Positions 1-11,419 of a DNA stretch of 64,000 nt are shown here, one piece after another; the stretch's first letter is position 1; each line of letters starts with the position of its first letter. Source of the DNA: Taxillus chinensis (taxonomy: Eukaryota > Streptophyta > Magnoliopsida > Santalales > Loranthaceae); contig CM042090.1 of NCBI GenBank assembly GCA_023512835.1, forward strand, positions 11,563,343 to 11,627,342, read 5' to 3'. Under the pieces are notes generated by a model that was not told the DNA's origin, did not search any database, and worked only from the letters and a program-made list of their open reading frames with translations. A program made the translations under genes and the position numbers.

Positions 1-62
1 CTAGCTGAAGGCTCTCCATTTTCTAGGGAGAAAGAGTGTTTGGGGAGAAGAGAGAAGACGTA

Positions 63-741
63 TAGGGCTGCAAACGAACCGAGCCGAGCCGAGTAGTAAG
101 GTGTTCGAACATGATTATTACTATTCATTAATGAATCGAACCGAACACGAGCCTTAAACTATGATGTTCATGAATTATTCACGAATGTTACTCTGTTGTT
201 CACAAACGGTTCACGAACGTTCACAAACATGTGTTCACGAACTTGTTCACGAATATTTACGAACACAATTATAAAAATATGCAAAAAGAATTCAAAAAAG
301 TACAATTAATTAACTATTAGATTGTGTTATCTTTGTTTAATATGTTTAACAATTGCTATAGTTCATGAAAATATTATAATAATAGTAATAATAAACAAAT
401 AAATCAAAAACATATATTTTTTATTTAATAATAATATAAAAGTATATATTTATTAAATCATATTTAATAAAAATACATTTATATTTAATAAAATAACTTT
501 TATACATATTAATTGATTTGTTAATTTCATGTTCACAAATAATTTTCACGAACACGAACGATATTCCCGAATCGTTCATAAACACTTGTTCGTGAACGTT
601 CACGAACATGTTCACGAATATAACAATAGTGTTCACAAACTGTTTATGAATGACACTATTCTTTAACAAACGAACATAAACGATCTTTTACTAAGCCGAA
701 CGCGAACTTGTTCATAAACGTTTGATTCATTTACAGCCCTA
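63..741. mobile_element. Non-autonomous hAT-type element (MITE-like), copy 1
   Basis: The element begins TAGGGCTGCAAACGAA and ends TTCATTTACAGCCCTA, which form inverted termini of about 16 bp with two mismatches. It is flanked by the perfect 8-bp direct repeat AAGACGTA (55-62 and 742-749), the target-site length of hAT transposons. The interior is AT-rich and has no credible transposase. It carries many copies of a TTCACGAA / GTTCACGAAC palindrome near both ends, plausible subterminal transposase sites. Superfamily is inferred from the TSD length and termini. A diverged relative lies at 21474-22066. Confidence 0.8.
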
Positions 742-749
742 AAGACGTA

Positions 750-1230
750 CCATACCTTCAATGCCGGAAAGTGATGAAGGTAAAGAATAGAAACAGTAAA
801 TATCAATTATGATTGATTTAGCATTATCGGTAGAAACTAAAGTTAAAGTCATATTTATTTATTTATTATTTTTATTAATAATTTATTTAAAAATAATTTT
901 TAGCTAAATATTATTATTGATTTTACTGATCGATTGGGGATCGCCTAAATGCTTTAAAAAAGTCTGTTCCATGCAAGAGACAATAATGTATATTATTATT
1001 CCCTTTAAAAATCACAATTATCAATAAATACGTTAACCTTAAATGTTTTGCGAGTTTGGTAACACCAACACGAGACGCAATTGAATGCCGGGAGTAGCGC
1101 ACCAACAGCAGTTGAATAATTTTACTTGGCCCCCGTTTAGCATTACTTCATTCCCCTTTTCTTGCCAGCGGGAAAGATTCTCTTTTCTCTTTTCTCTTTT
1201 CTCTTTTGAGATTTTAATGAACCAGAAGTA
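750..1230 (+). promoter_or_regulatory. Upstream region and leader of the NPH3 gene
   Basis: No gene is visible in this stretch. It is AT-rich until about 1030 and then becomes mixed. Immediately before the start codon a pyrimidine-rich tract (about 1170-1208) repeats the unit TTTTCTC several times, typical of plant 5' leaders. I could not assign a single convincing TATA box because AT-rich matches are too frequent. Confidence 0.4.
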
Positions 1231-3724
1231 ATGGCTCAAGCAGAGAAGGAGACCTCCAGAGCTCAAGCATGGTGAGATTGCTTAATTAATGTTCCTGCTT
1301 ATGAGCTCTGTTTTTTTTCTTTCTGTTTTTTTGTTCACATCCTTCTCAGTCAGGTGTTGATTTGGCTTGTCACTACTTAATTTGGTTGGTAGGTTTTGCA
1401 CCACCGGATTACCGAGCGACATTGCGATTGAAGTTTGCGGTATGACCTTCCATCTTCACAAGGTGAGCGAATCGTCCTCGTGTTGTCGGCACATTGTCAT
1501 TCTAGGTGTCTTATTTGTGAACCCGACTTGGTCGTCCCCTAATTTGTCTGTCTGTGGTGACAACTGACACGACTGTTTTGTTTTGTAATCTGTGCAGTTC
1601 CCTCTGATGTCCAAGAGCAGGAAGCTTCACAACCTCATCACAGACCAAGAGTCTACCTCATCACAAGAACAAGACAAAGACCGTGACGATGGCGGTGACG
1701 ATGATGACGAGATCTATCAAGAACAACAGCTCCGGTGCCAAATCTCCCTCCCGGTCGACTTTCCCGGCGGCTCCGAGGCGTTCGAGGCCGCCGCCAAGTT
1801 CTGCTACGGCATCAAGGTCGAACTCACCTCCTCCAACGTCGTTCCCCTCCGCTGCGCCGCCGAGTTTCTGGCAATGACCGATGACTACGCCCCAGACAAC
1901 CTCGTATCGCGGACCGACCTGTTCCTCTCCCAGTCCGTCCTCAAGAGCCTGGTCGACTCGACGAGGGCCTTGCAATCGTGCGACCGGGTGATGCCCCTGG
2001 CGGAGTCGCTCAACATTGCCCAGCGGTGCGTCGATTCCATCGCGCAGCGAGCGGCCTCGGCAACGCACTTGGGGTGGCCAGCGAACGACGACGGTCAGGC
2101 TACCACCCCCACCAGGGCTCCGACGATCTCGTGGAACGGGATCCAAATCGGAGCTCGGAGAAAGGTGGCTGCTGACGCGTGGTTTGATGACGACCTGTCG
2201 CGCTTGAGCCTTCCTCTCTTCAGTCGCTTGGTTTCGGCCATGAAATCGAGCAACGTGAGCGTGGACGTCATAGAGAGCTGTCTCATGTCCTACGCCAAGA
2301 GATGGATTCCAGGCATCTCTCGGCCTAATCGGCAGCAACAGTCGACGACGACGACGACCACCGCGTCGTCGACGGTGGCGGCTTCGGAGACCCAACAAAG
2401 AGAGGTGTTGGAGACCATCATCGCGAACCTGCCCCCGGGAAAGAGCGGCAGATCCGCCCCGGAAACTACTGGGCTTCTCTTTGGACTGCTTCGAACAGCC
2501 AACATTCTGAGCGCTTCTGAGGCGTGTAGATCGGCGCTGGAGCGGAGAATTGGTTCGCAGCTGGAGGAGGCCACATTGGACGATCTACTCATTCCGACCT
2601 ATTCTTCATGCCTCAAAGAGACGCTATATGACGTAGATTGCGTAGGCCGGATTTTAGGGTATTTTCTTCTTCAATGTGTGGACAGGTCGGAATCGGAAGG
2701 CGGTGAGGACAGATCCCAGGTGACCATGAATGTGGTCGGTAAATTATTCGACGCATACCTGTCGGAGATCGCCTCGGACGCCAACCTGATGCCCGAAAAG
2801 TTCCACGACTTGGCCGTCGCTCTTCCCCAACACGCCCGCCTCTTCGGGGACGGCCTCTACAGAGCAGTCGATGTGTATCTCAAGGTAATATAAAAACAAA
2901 CCAGCTAAGCATTATTAGTTAATTACTCTTGCTAGCTAGCTCGCACCTCATTGATTATGATTATATATATATAGACACACACACATATGTATGTCCGTAC
3001 AATTAATGCAACGTCAATGCTTGCGATTTGTGGTAATGCAACGAACACAACTGGACAGGGTCATCCGCGAATCACGGAGGCAGAGCGAGAGAAGGTCAGC
3101 GGCGTGATCGACTGCCGGAAGCTGACACTGGCAGCGTGCACGCACGCGGCGCAGAACGAGCGACTCCCGTTGCGGGCGGTGGTTCAGGTGCTCTTCTTCG
3201 AGCAGCTCCAGCTACGCCGGGCTATCGCCGGAGCGTTGCTCTCCGCCTACCCGGCCCAAGCCGAATCGTCGCCTCGGCCTCCTCGGCAGGATAGCAGCGG
3301 CAGCGGCACGTGGAGGAGGACGGTGATGGAGAATCAGGTGCTGCGTGTGGAGATGGACAGCGTGCGGACACGAGTCGGGGAGCTGGAGCGTGAGTGCACT
3401 CGAATGAGGAAGGCCATACAGAAGAATATGGACGGCGTGAGCCCCTCTTGCGGCCGTAACGCCTGTGCTGCTGCTTATTCTAATAATAATAATAATAATA
3501 GTAGTAGTAAGGTTTGGTGGCCGTCGCTGGCGAAGAGGCTCGGGTGTAAATTCAGGACGCAGGTGCGTGACTTGCACGAACCGACGGTCGAGGAGGTCGA
3601 TCGAAGTCAACCCAATAATCCCCGTCGCCATCACCTTTCGGACCAAGGCAAGGCAAGCAAGCCAGCACGCGTCGCAGGTGTAGGACGACGGCGGCGGCGG
3701 CGGCGGCGGAGTCGGAGTGAGTGA
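1231..3724 (+). CDS. NPH3/RPT2-family BTB protein (At1g03010-like)
   Basis: Plant-specific NPH3 proteins act as adaptors of CUL3 ubiquitin ligases in phototropin or auxin-transport signalling at the plasma membrane. Four exons with GT-AG borders and matching phases are proposed: 1231-1271, 1393-1462, 1598-2884 and 3059-3724, giving 687 residues. Exon 1 to 3 joins produce the family's N-terminal BTB motif ([12 protein letters not shown], then [15 protein letters not shown]). An acidic Asp-rich linker follows, as in the At1g03010 clade. The NPH3 domain contains [26 protein letters not shown] and the signature [23 protein letters not shown]-terminal heptad-like segment ([20 protein letters not shown]) predicts a coiled coil. 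An AAT microsatellite encodes Asn6, and the tail is Arg-rich (near 3690-3720) and longer than I recall for relatives. The start codon was chosen because it is the first in-frame ATG before the BTB motif. Whether it binds a phototropin is not shown by sequence. Confidence 0.93.
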
Positions 3725-4689
3725 GTGAGTAAGTGTAACCGCAGAGGTTTTTGATAAATGTTTGTTTTTGCCCTCGACGGTGGGGCCCACACTAACGCCT
3801 GTCCCGCGTCGGTCTGATAATTGATGGTTCATTCGCGTGTGGTTGTGTAGGTCTCCCTCCTTGAACCCTACCCTACATAACATAAAATTGGTACAGTGTC
3901 CGGCTTGGTCACGACCACGTATTCCCGTGAATAAAAGAGCTGCTTTTTTACCCGTGGGAAGTCGCGGCCACTTTTGGCGGATGGTGTGCAGGTTTTTTAA
4001 ATGTAAATGTGACGGCGATTTCAAATACAACAAAAAGTGTACACACACACATATATATATATATATATTTATTTATCGCATGACTGACGAATTGACAGCT
4101 CCATAGCAATTTATTAATCATTTAATTAAGCGTACGTTATGTTTCATCACTATAAAAAAAGAGCCCAATCTCCTTCTTTTTTTTTTTGGGTCTTCTTACG
4201 GAATTAAAATACAATTAATCGTGGAAGAAAAATATATTTTATTATTACGACAGGTTGAAGATTAATCTATCTATATAGTATTTTTAATTTAAATTAAATA
4301 TTTATTATTTTAAAAAATAATAAGTAAAAATCAAACAATAAAAATAAAAAAATATTTATTCTTAATTCGGTTTAGTGCGTGTTCAATTAAGATTAATAAA
4401 GTAAAAAAATAACAGCTTTTAGATACTATACACGTATACACAAATAGATATGAAATCAAAAAGAATAATCTGTTCAACATTAATATATTCATCTGTATAC
4501 TAATGATTGTATAAAATGCATATCCCTATTATTCAAATCCTGATTCATTTGATATTTTATTTGTTACTACTAATTCCATTGATTTAATTGCTAAATTAAT
4601 TAAATCCTAAATTAACCATAATTTAAATCAAATAAATTAAATTATTTTAAAAACTATATATTTTCAATTTATACCATTGATTTTTGCCT
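3725..4689. other. 3' flank and AT-rich intergenic DNA
   Basis: This holds the probable 3' UTR of the NPH3 gene, a CA/TA microsatellite (about 4041-4070), and then AT-rich sequence with no coding potential or recognisable element. Confidence 0.5.
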
Positions 4690-5115
4690 ACTCTACTTAG
4701 AGTACTGCTTATCAGGTTTTCTATAGAGGTCTGTTTTTCTATATTTAAGGAAAAAAAGTTAAAAAGTCATAAAATCATTCTCACAGCAGATGCTCTATAT
4801 TTAACTTTTTCTATAGGGTTTGTACAGTGTTTCTCAATATATTGGGAAGCATTATTCACTCCCTATACTTATTAAATTATATTTAAAAATTTTCTCTCAC
4901 ATCTCTCTTTCACGTTTTCCGTAATATTAACTTTTATTTTATATTAAATTATAAAAAATTATTATTAAATAAAATAAGTAGTATAAAATATTATTTTAAT
5001 TAGACAGTGATTTAGGAAATATATTATGATGTATATTTGTATAGGGAAGCAAAAAGTAATTTAAAACTGTAAATTTAAGGAAACTTACGAGAAAACTGTT
5101 ATAAGTGCTCTTACA
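4690..5115. repeat. Candidate MITE with imperfect inverted ends
   Basis: The left end (CTTAGAGTACTGCTTATCAGGTTTTC) and the reverse complement of the right end (near 5085-5112) are similar but gapped, and the interior is AT-rich and non-coding. A clear TSD was not found, so boundaries are approximate and the call is an inference. Confidence 0.3.
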
Positions 5116-5124
5116 GCTTACAAG

Positions 5125-5735
5125 GCTATGAGCCATTCAAATCCAGTTTGCATTAAACGGGCAGGCCAAGCTCAGCCCACTCAAGTCCGTTTAGGTTTGC
5201 TTTTAAATAGTTTAGATTTTTCTGGCTTGGCCCGGCTTGCGGACCGAGCCTTTATTTTAAAAATACTAATAAATATATTATTATTATTATTATTACATAT
5301 ACTAATTACATAAATATATTTAATAAGTGTCATGTAACTTAGTGGTTAGATGTTGTATTAGCTTTAGATGAGGTCAGGGTTCGAGTTGCACTAACTTCAT
5401 TTTGGGGTTTTTCAACATATATGATTTATAGCATTGGATTGGGGGTGGGGGTGACAGGCTGGGTTGGGTGCGGGCTATGAGTTGAACTTGGAGGGCAAGG
5501 CGGGGCTGCTACGTGGGTTGGGATTTAGTGGGGCGAGGGCACTGGGCTGGGGTTGGTGTGGGTTCTGGCATGCAGCTGGCCTGTATCCGTGCGGGCCAAG
5601 CTCGTTTAAACTGTGACCCGCGGGCTCAAAACTCTATAAACCCAATGTAAAACGGACTCAAAATATAAAGCCCAATCCAACCTATATGACGAGCCAGCCC
5701 GGGAGCCTCTGACCCGTTTAACACTCCTAGTGTCT
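5125..5735. repeat. GC-rich dispersed repeat, probable DNA-transposon remnant
   Basis: GGGC/GCCC-rich ends (aaacgggcaggccaagc near 5154; gacccgtttaacactccta at the right) flank an AT-rich centre, in strong contrast with the surrounding AT-rich DNA. The right terminus, ending in CTCCTA, resembles those of TAGGGGTG-ended hAT-type MITEs, but the left end is unclear and no exact TSD is visible. Confidence 0.35.
5325..5425 (+). repeat. Possible tRNA-derived SINE-like segment
   Basis: The sequence contains TAACTTAGTGGTTAGA, like an RNA polymerase III A box, and about 50 bp later GGTTCGAGTTGC, like a B box. It lies inside the GC-rich repeat. No poly(A) tail or TSD was found, so it may be chance similarity. 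Confidence 0.25.
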
Positions 5736-6617
5736 TACTAGTAAATGAGATTTCAATTTTAGTTTTACCGTGGTTCGGTATTATCATGATTTTATGAATT
5801 TTTATTTATTAAAGTTAAAAATTGAATATGATTTTATAAAAGAATTATGTTTATTAAGAAAAAAATCAATTTTTTTTTTCTTAATTTGGATTTAAAAAAT
5901 TAGAAAAGAAAGAAAATATGATGATTTTAGGTAATAAAATCATAATACTGAACAAACGGTTTATTAGAAATCTCTTTTTTTTTAATCTTATTAAAAATCT
6001 CTCTTCTCCTAAATTCTTTTACATTTAAGTTAATATGTAATCGAAATAATAAATTCAGGTGAGGAAAAATTTTGATCGGAAGGATTTGAAGAGAAACAAA
6101 TTAATAAGAAAAGAAATGAAATGAAAATAAAGTGTGACTTATTTTCTCTAATAAAATTTAAAATCATTTCTCATACTTTCTCTCAAAACTTACCTTTTAA
6201 TAGAATATTTATTTTATATTTATATTTGAATAATGCTTTTAATTATTTTACAATTTTAACTCAACACTTATCTTTATTTTAATTAAAATAATAATAATTT
6301 TTTATTTTAACTTTTTTAAATCTTTTTATACTAATACACGTGAAAGAATAAAAACTGAGAATAGATAAAAAATATTATAATATTAAAAGAATAGTTATTT
6401 TATTACTTTTCACAAATAAATAATAGACTTTTTATTTTTCACAAAGAATAAAAAATAATATAATATTATTTAATTTTCTGTTTGTAAATATTAAAGAGTC
6501 TTAGAGTTATTCTAAATAAAATAAGATATAATTAAAGACAAGGAAGTGAATATAATGCAATTTGGGTACGCCATATGATCAATCTAGCGAGCAATATAGA
6601 AAATTTGTCTCAATAAG
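5736..6617. other. AT-rich intergenic DNA
   Basis: I see no gene, recognisable repeat or structured signal. The last five bases (ATAAG, 6613-6617) are the left target-site duplication of the adjoining copia element. Confidence 0.5.
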
Positions 6618-6920
6618 TGTTATAAATTAGACGGAAGATAATAGCAAAAATCAAATAAAAAAAGAGAAAGAACACCGAGATTTATGTGGAAAACCCAAGA
6701 CGGGAAAAACCACGGGCAGAGAGAGAAGAAATTCACTATTTTGTGGGAGTACAATGGATGGCTATGGAGCTTATGGCTCTCATAACCCTAACGACAGCCC
6801 TAGGGCCCTATAAATAGGGTATTACAAAATAGTTTCCAATTACCTCTTTTACCCCATTAAATAATATAAAAATAATGGGTATAAAGAAAAAAGGAAACAA
6901 ACATTTGGGTCAATATTACA
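6618..6920 (-). repeat. 3' LTR of the copia element
   Basis: A 303-bp terminal repeat starting TGTTATAAATTAGACGGA and ending GGGTCAATATTACA on the plus strand. It carries CCCTATAAATAGGG, whose minus strand supplies a TATTTATA promoter core. Confidence 0.93.
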
Positions 6921-6933
6921 AATCTCCACCTTA
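6921..6933 (-). promoter_or_regulatory. Polypurine tract of the copia element
   Basis: On the minus strand the sequence AAGGTGGAGATT directly precedes the 3' LTR, the position and composition expected for the plus-strand primer of reverse transcription. Confidence 0.75.
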
Positions 6934-7025
6934 ACACAAATTCTACCGCTGCAAGCATAAGTCCCTAAAATAGAAAAAAAAAAAAAAGAATTCCACCTCT
7001 GCCACAATACCCCGAAGGGTAATAA

Positions 7026-8898
7026 TCAACGAACACTGACCAAGTCCAAGCAATGCTCAAACTTGGCTACTGGAAGTGGCTTTGTCATCATATCTGAAGG
7101 ATTATGAAGAGTGCTGATCTTGCTCACAACAACATCACCACGAACAATGACGTCACGCACAAAATGATAACGAACATCAATATGTTTCGTTCTCTCATGA
7201 TACATCTGATCCTTCGTAAGAAATATAGCACTTTGGCTATCACTAAATAAGGAACTAATTTGTAGATCTTCACTCAGTTCACTAAAGAGTCCCTTGACCA
7301 AACGACTTCGTACAAGCTTCGATAATAGCCATATACTCGCCTTCAGTAGTAGACAAAGCAACTGTAGACTGTAAGATAGCTTTCCAACTGATAGCACAAC
7401 TACCAAGAGTAAAAACATATCCAGTAAGAGATCTTCTTCTATCTAAGTCTCCAGCAAAATCAGAATCAACATACCCAATGACTCCATCTCTAGTTCTGCC
7501 AAACTGTAAGCAAACATCAGTGGTACCACGCAAGTATCTGAAAATCCACTGAATTGCCTTCCAGTGTTCCTTACCAGGATTCGCCGTGTATCTACTCACC
7601 ATACTCACAACATAAGCTAAATCTGGTCTTGTACAAACCATGGCATACATGAGAGATCCCACTGCACTAGAATATGGAACTCGAGACATATAATCAATCT
7701 CATCAGGTGTTTTAGGAGACAAAGTAGATGAAAGTCTAAAATGAGCTGCTAATGGAGTGCTAACAGGTTTAGCATTTTGCATATTAAACCTCTGCAGAAT
7801 TTTCTCAGTGTACCCTTTTTGACTTAGGCACAATGTACATGCCTTCCTGTCTCTGATAATCTCCATACCAAGTATCTTCTTTGCAGCTCCCAAATCTTTC
7901 ATCTCAAATTCTGTATTAAGTTGGATTTTAACTTTTCTGATCTCATCTTTATCCTTGGCTGCTATCAACATATCATCAACATATAGAAGTAGATATACAA
8001 AAGAGTCATCACTCCTTTTAAAGTAGACACAGCTGTCAAAACTACTTCTGTTAAAATCATGGGATGTCATAAAAGAGTCAAACCTCTTATACCATTGCCT
8101 GGGTGACTGTTTCAAACCATAGAGAGACTTCTTCAATAAGTAAACACAATCTTCTTTTCCAGATGCTATAAAACCTTCAGGTTGTTCCATATAGATATCT
8201 TCCTCAAGTTCTCCATGTAAAAAAGCTGTTTTGATATCTAATTGCTCTAACTCAAGATTATGTTGAGCAACAATACCAAGTAAAGCTCGAATTGAACTAT
8301 GCTTAACAACTGGAGAAAATACATCAGTATAATCCACACCTGGAACTTGACTGTAACCCTTTGCAACAAGTCTTGCTTTAAACCTGGAATCTTCAACTCC
8401 AGGAATTCCCTCTTTCTTGCGAAACACCCATTTACAACGAACAACCTTTTTATCCTTAGGCAAATTCACAAGTTCCCATGTTTTGTTCCTGTGAAGTGAT
8501 TCCATCTCCTCTTGCATAGCTATCATCCACTGATCTGAATGATCACAAGTGACTGCATCAAAATAAGTAGATGGCTCTTGATTTCCATCAATTTGTTCAG
8601 CCACATTCAAAGCATATGCAACCAAATCTGCTTCATTATCATATCTTTGTGGAGGCTTAATTTCTCGCCTTGGTCTATTCATGGCAATAGAATATTGAGG
8701 AGGTGGAGGTGGCGTAACAGATGAAGAAACAACCTTCTCTTTAGTTGTAGGACTGGGCTTAGCTGGACTAGATGAAGATGATGGACTGGATTGAGAAGTT
8801 GATGAAGGATGTCCTGAATCAATATCAAACTCCACCTGTCTTGTAATACTCTGGTGATCTGGCATAGAAGAATCATGAGAGGATAAATCATGTAACAT
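7026..8898 (-). pseudogene. Copia pol: reverse transcriptase and RNase H (frameshifted)
   Basis: The segment encodes the C-terminal half of the polyprotein. A Ser/Pro-rich linker precedes RT motifs CKWVFRKKEG, DVFSPVVK, QLDIKTAFLHGELEEDIYMEQ, SLYGLKQSPRQWYKRF and the catalytic YVDDM. RNase H follows ([19 protein letters not shown]; later [11 protein letters not shown]). Near 7300-7330 the reading frame changes, so the RNase H C-terminus (7026 to about 7318) is in a different frame from RT. A stop codon near 9003 separates this piece from integrase. It derives from a reverse-transcribing element and is not expected to make a full product. Confidence 0.9.
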
Positions 8899-9003
8899 AG
8901 CAGTTTCATCAAAGACAACATTTCTGCTAATAACAACCTTCTTGGTTTCTGGACACCATAATTTATATCCTTTAACACCAGTCTTATAACCTAGATAAAT
9001 GCA

Positions 9004-10221
9004 TTAAACAGATCTAGGCTCCAATTTACCATTATCAACATGAGCATATGCAGGATAACCAAATATTTTTAAATCTGAATAATCTACAGGAGTACCAGTC
9101 CATACCTCATATGGTGTCTTCTTCTCAATAGCAGTAGAAGGAGACCGGTTAATGAGAAAACACGCTGTAGCAGTCGCTTCAGCCCAAAATGACTGTGGTA
9201 ACTTTGCATGTGATAGCATGCATCGGACTCTTTCCATGATGCTTCTGTTCATACATTCTACAACTCCATTTTGCTGCGGAGTATGAGGAACTGTCAAGTG
9301 ACGCACAATTCCTTCGGACTTGCAGAAGGTATTAAATTCATTAGAACAGAACTCTAAACCATTGTCCGTGCGAAGCCTCTTCACCTGTTTTCCTGTTTGC
9401 TTTTCAATCATAATCTTCCAATCCTTGAAAGTAGAGAATGCATTACTTTTCTGCTTCAAGAAGAATGTCCAGAGCATCCTAGAGAAATCATCAATAATAG
9501 TCAGCATATAAACGGCACCACCTTTAGAAGCCACTCTTGCTGGCCCCCAAAGATCAGAATGAATATAATCCAGAGTTCCTTTGGTTTTGTGAATGCCTTT
9601 AGTAAACCGGACTCTCTTTTGTTTACCATAGACACAATGCTCACAAAACTAAAGATTGCTGATGCTTTGCCCTGTAATAAGTCCTCTTCTACTCAATTCA
9701 GCCATTCCATGCTCACTCATATGCCCTAGGCGCATATGCCATAATTTAGAAATATCAAAGTCAAACATGGAAGAAGAGGTAGCAATAGCAGCAGCTCCTG
9801 AAACTGTAGAACCCTGTAAAACATATAACTGCCCAGCTCTCTTGTGACCTTTCATCACCACAAGAGAACCCTTGCTGATCTTGATCACTTCACCTTCACC
9901 GGTGAACTTGTACTCTTTAGAATCAAGAGTACTCAATGAAATCAAATTTCTCTTCAATTCTGGAATATATCTCATATCTCCAAGTGTTCTGACCACACCA
10001 TCATGCATTTTAATTCTGACTGTACCAATGCTGATAACTTTGTAAGAGGCATTGTTCCCCATAACAACAGTACCTGATGACACAGTTTCATATGTTGAAA
10101 ACCAGTCCCGATTGGGACACATATGAAACGTGCAACCAGAATCAAGGATCCACTCCTCGTGTGCCTTGTGGTCAGAATCAGAAACGACAAGGATCTCTCC
10201 ATCACTGTAAGTTTCCACCAC
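9004..10221 (-). pseudogene. Copia protease and integrase (stop-interrupted)
   Basis: The protease active site appears as WILDSGCTFHMC. The GAG-pre-integrase HHCC zinc region contains LWHMRLGHMSEHG and, after an in-frame stop near 9648, FCEHCVYGKQ. The integrase core carries the catalytic Asp and Glu in RTDNGLEFCSNEF and TPQQNGVVE. The reading frame stops at 9001-9003 (SV-stop-CIYLGY), before the RT portion. Confidence 0.88.
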
Positions 10222-10264
10222 ATCAGCTTCACCATATTTCTCTAATTGTTTTCCAGCTCTTTTA

Positions 10265-11019
10265 TTCTTGTTCTACAACTTGTAATACTCAGAAATAATA
10301 TGACCTTTCTTCTTGCAATACCTGCAAAATTTATTATCTCTATTTGCAGATGTCGATCTTCTCTTTATATTACCACCAAAATTAGGATTGCGTTCTCGTG
10401 ACCTACCACGAACAACGAGACCTTCTGCCTATGACTCAGAGTTAGAACCACCAATAATTTGCTTCATCTTCTCATGCGAAAATAAAGCCTCATAAACCTC
10501 ATCAATAGTGAGTGTGTCACGACTATACAGAATAGTATCTCTAAAAGTTGAATATGAAGACGGCAATGAACATAATAGTATTAATGCCAAATCCTCTTCA
10601 TCGTATTTAACTTCCATTGATTCTAAATCAAAAACAATTTCTTTAAATACGACTAAATGATCTTCAAGAGATATACTTTCTGTTAAACGATGAGAATATA
10701 ATCATTGCTTCAAGTGCAACTTACTGGTCAAACTCTTCGTCATACAAAGCTGCTCTAACTTCAACCATAAGGCAGCGGCAGTTTTCTCACGCAACACATC
10801 TTGTAAAATCTGATTAGATAAATGTAGATGTATTTGGGATAGAGCCTTACGATCTTTACGTTGCTTCTCTTCAATCGACCATGAAGAAGGCATCTTGTCA
10901 AACCCTAAAAGCGCATCATCAAGATCCATCTGTGCAAGAACAGCCCGCATCTTAACCTGCCATAGTGAAAACTTGGTGTTGCGATCCAACAGCGGAATAT
11001 CATACTTCATTGTTGCCAT
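10265..11019 (-). pseudogene. Copia gag remnant with damaged zinc knuckle
   Basis: Capsid-like gag starting at MATMKYDIPLLDRNTKF. In-frame stops occur at 10702-10704 (TGA, where CGA is expected from relatives), near 10429-10431 (TAG, where CAG is likely) and at the end of the zinc-knuckle region (TAG, where CAG is likely). The CCHC knuckle reads CRYCKKKGHIISEYYKL, so its last Cys is Tyr. The stops are consistent with C-to-T decay, as expected for methylated DNA. Expected residues come from recollection of the family, not an alignment. Confidence 0.85.
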
Positions 11020-11096
11020 TATCAAGAAATCCAAGAACGAAAATAAGAAAATCAAGAACCCTGGAGCGGTGAATTAGAAAACCAAAAAACCCTGGA

Positions 11097-11108
11097 GCTC
11101 TGATACCA
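11097..11108 (-). other. Primer-binding site of the copia element
   Basis: The minus strand reads TGGTATCAGAGC, the 12 bases complementary to the 3' end of plant initiator tRNA-Met. It lies three bases inside the 5' LTR boundary, where minus-strand DNA synthesis would start. Confidence 0.9.
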
Positions 11109-11111
11109 ATT

Positions 11112-11414
11112 TGTTATAAATTAGACGGAAAATAATAACAAAAATCAAATAGAAAAAGAGAAAGAACACCGAGATTTACGTGGAAAACCCAAGACGGGAA
11201 AAACCACGGGCAGAGAGAGAAGAAATTCACTATTTTGTGGGAGTACAACGGATGGCTATGCAACTTATGGCTCTCATAACCCTAACGACAGCCCTAGGGC
11301 CCTATAAATAGGGTATTACAAAATAGTTTTCAATTACCTCTTTTACCCCATTAAATAATATAAAAATAATGGGTATAAAGAAAAAAGAAAACAAACATTT
11401 GGGTCAATATTACA
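11112..11414 (-). repeat. 5' LTR of the copia element
   Basis: A 303-bp repeat differing from the 3' LTR at nine positions. It ends in TACA and is followed by the TSD ATAAG (11415-11419). Confidence 0.93.
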
Positions 11415-11419
11415 ATAAG

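Larger units (their letters stand above)
6618..11414 (-). mobile_element. Complete but inactive Ty1/copia LTR retrotransposon (TNT1-94-like)
   Basis: This minus-strand element is bounded by two 303-bp LTRs (TG...CA) and the 5-bp TSD ATAAG (6613-6617, 11415-11419). A primer-binding site for initiator tRNA-Met adjoins the 5' LTR and a purine tract adjoins the 3' LTR. The order gag, protease, integrase, RT, RNase H is that of Ty1/copia, and the gag motif RNTKFSLWQVKMRAVLAQ resembles TNT1-94-type elements. The LTRs differ at 9 positions (97.0% identity by eye). At a commonly used plant LTR rate of about 1.3e-8 per site per year that is roughly one million years. Several stop codons and a frameshift interrupt the polyprotein. 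Confidence 0.95.

Noticed and set aside
1661..2398. Long minus-strand open frame opposite the NPH3 gene (245 codons)
   Set aside because: It is Arg/Gly-rich antisense of a GC-rich exon with no family motif. The plus strand encodes a clear NPH3 protein.
3212..4048. Minus-strand open frame of 278 codons
   Set aside because: Antisense of NPH3 exon 4 plus its 3' UTR. It contains His/Pro and Ile runs from microsatellites.
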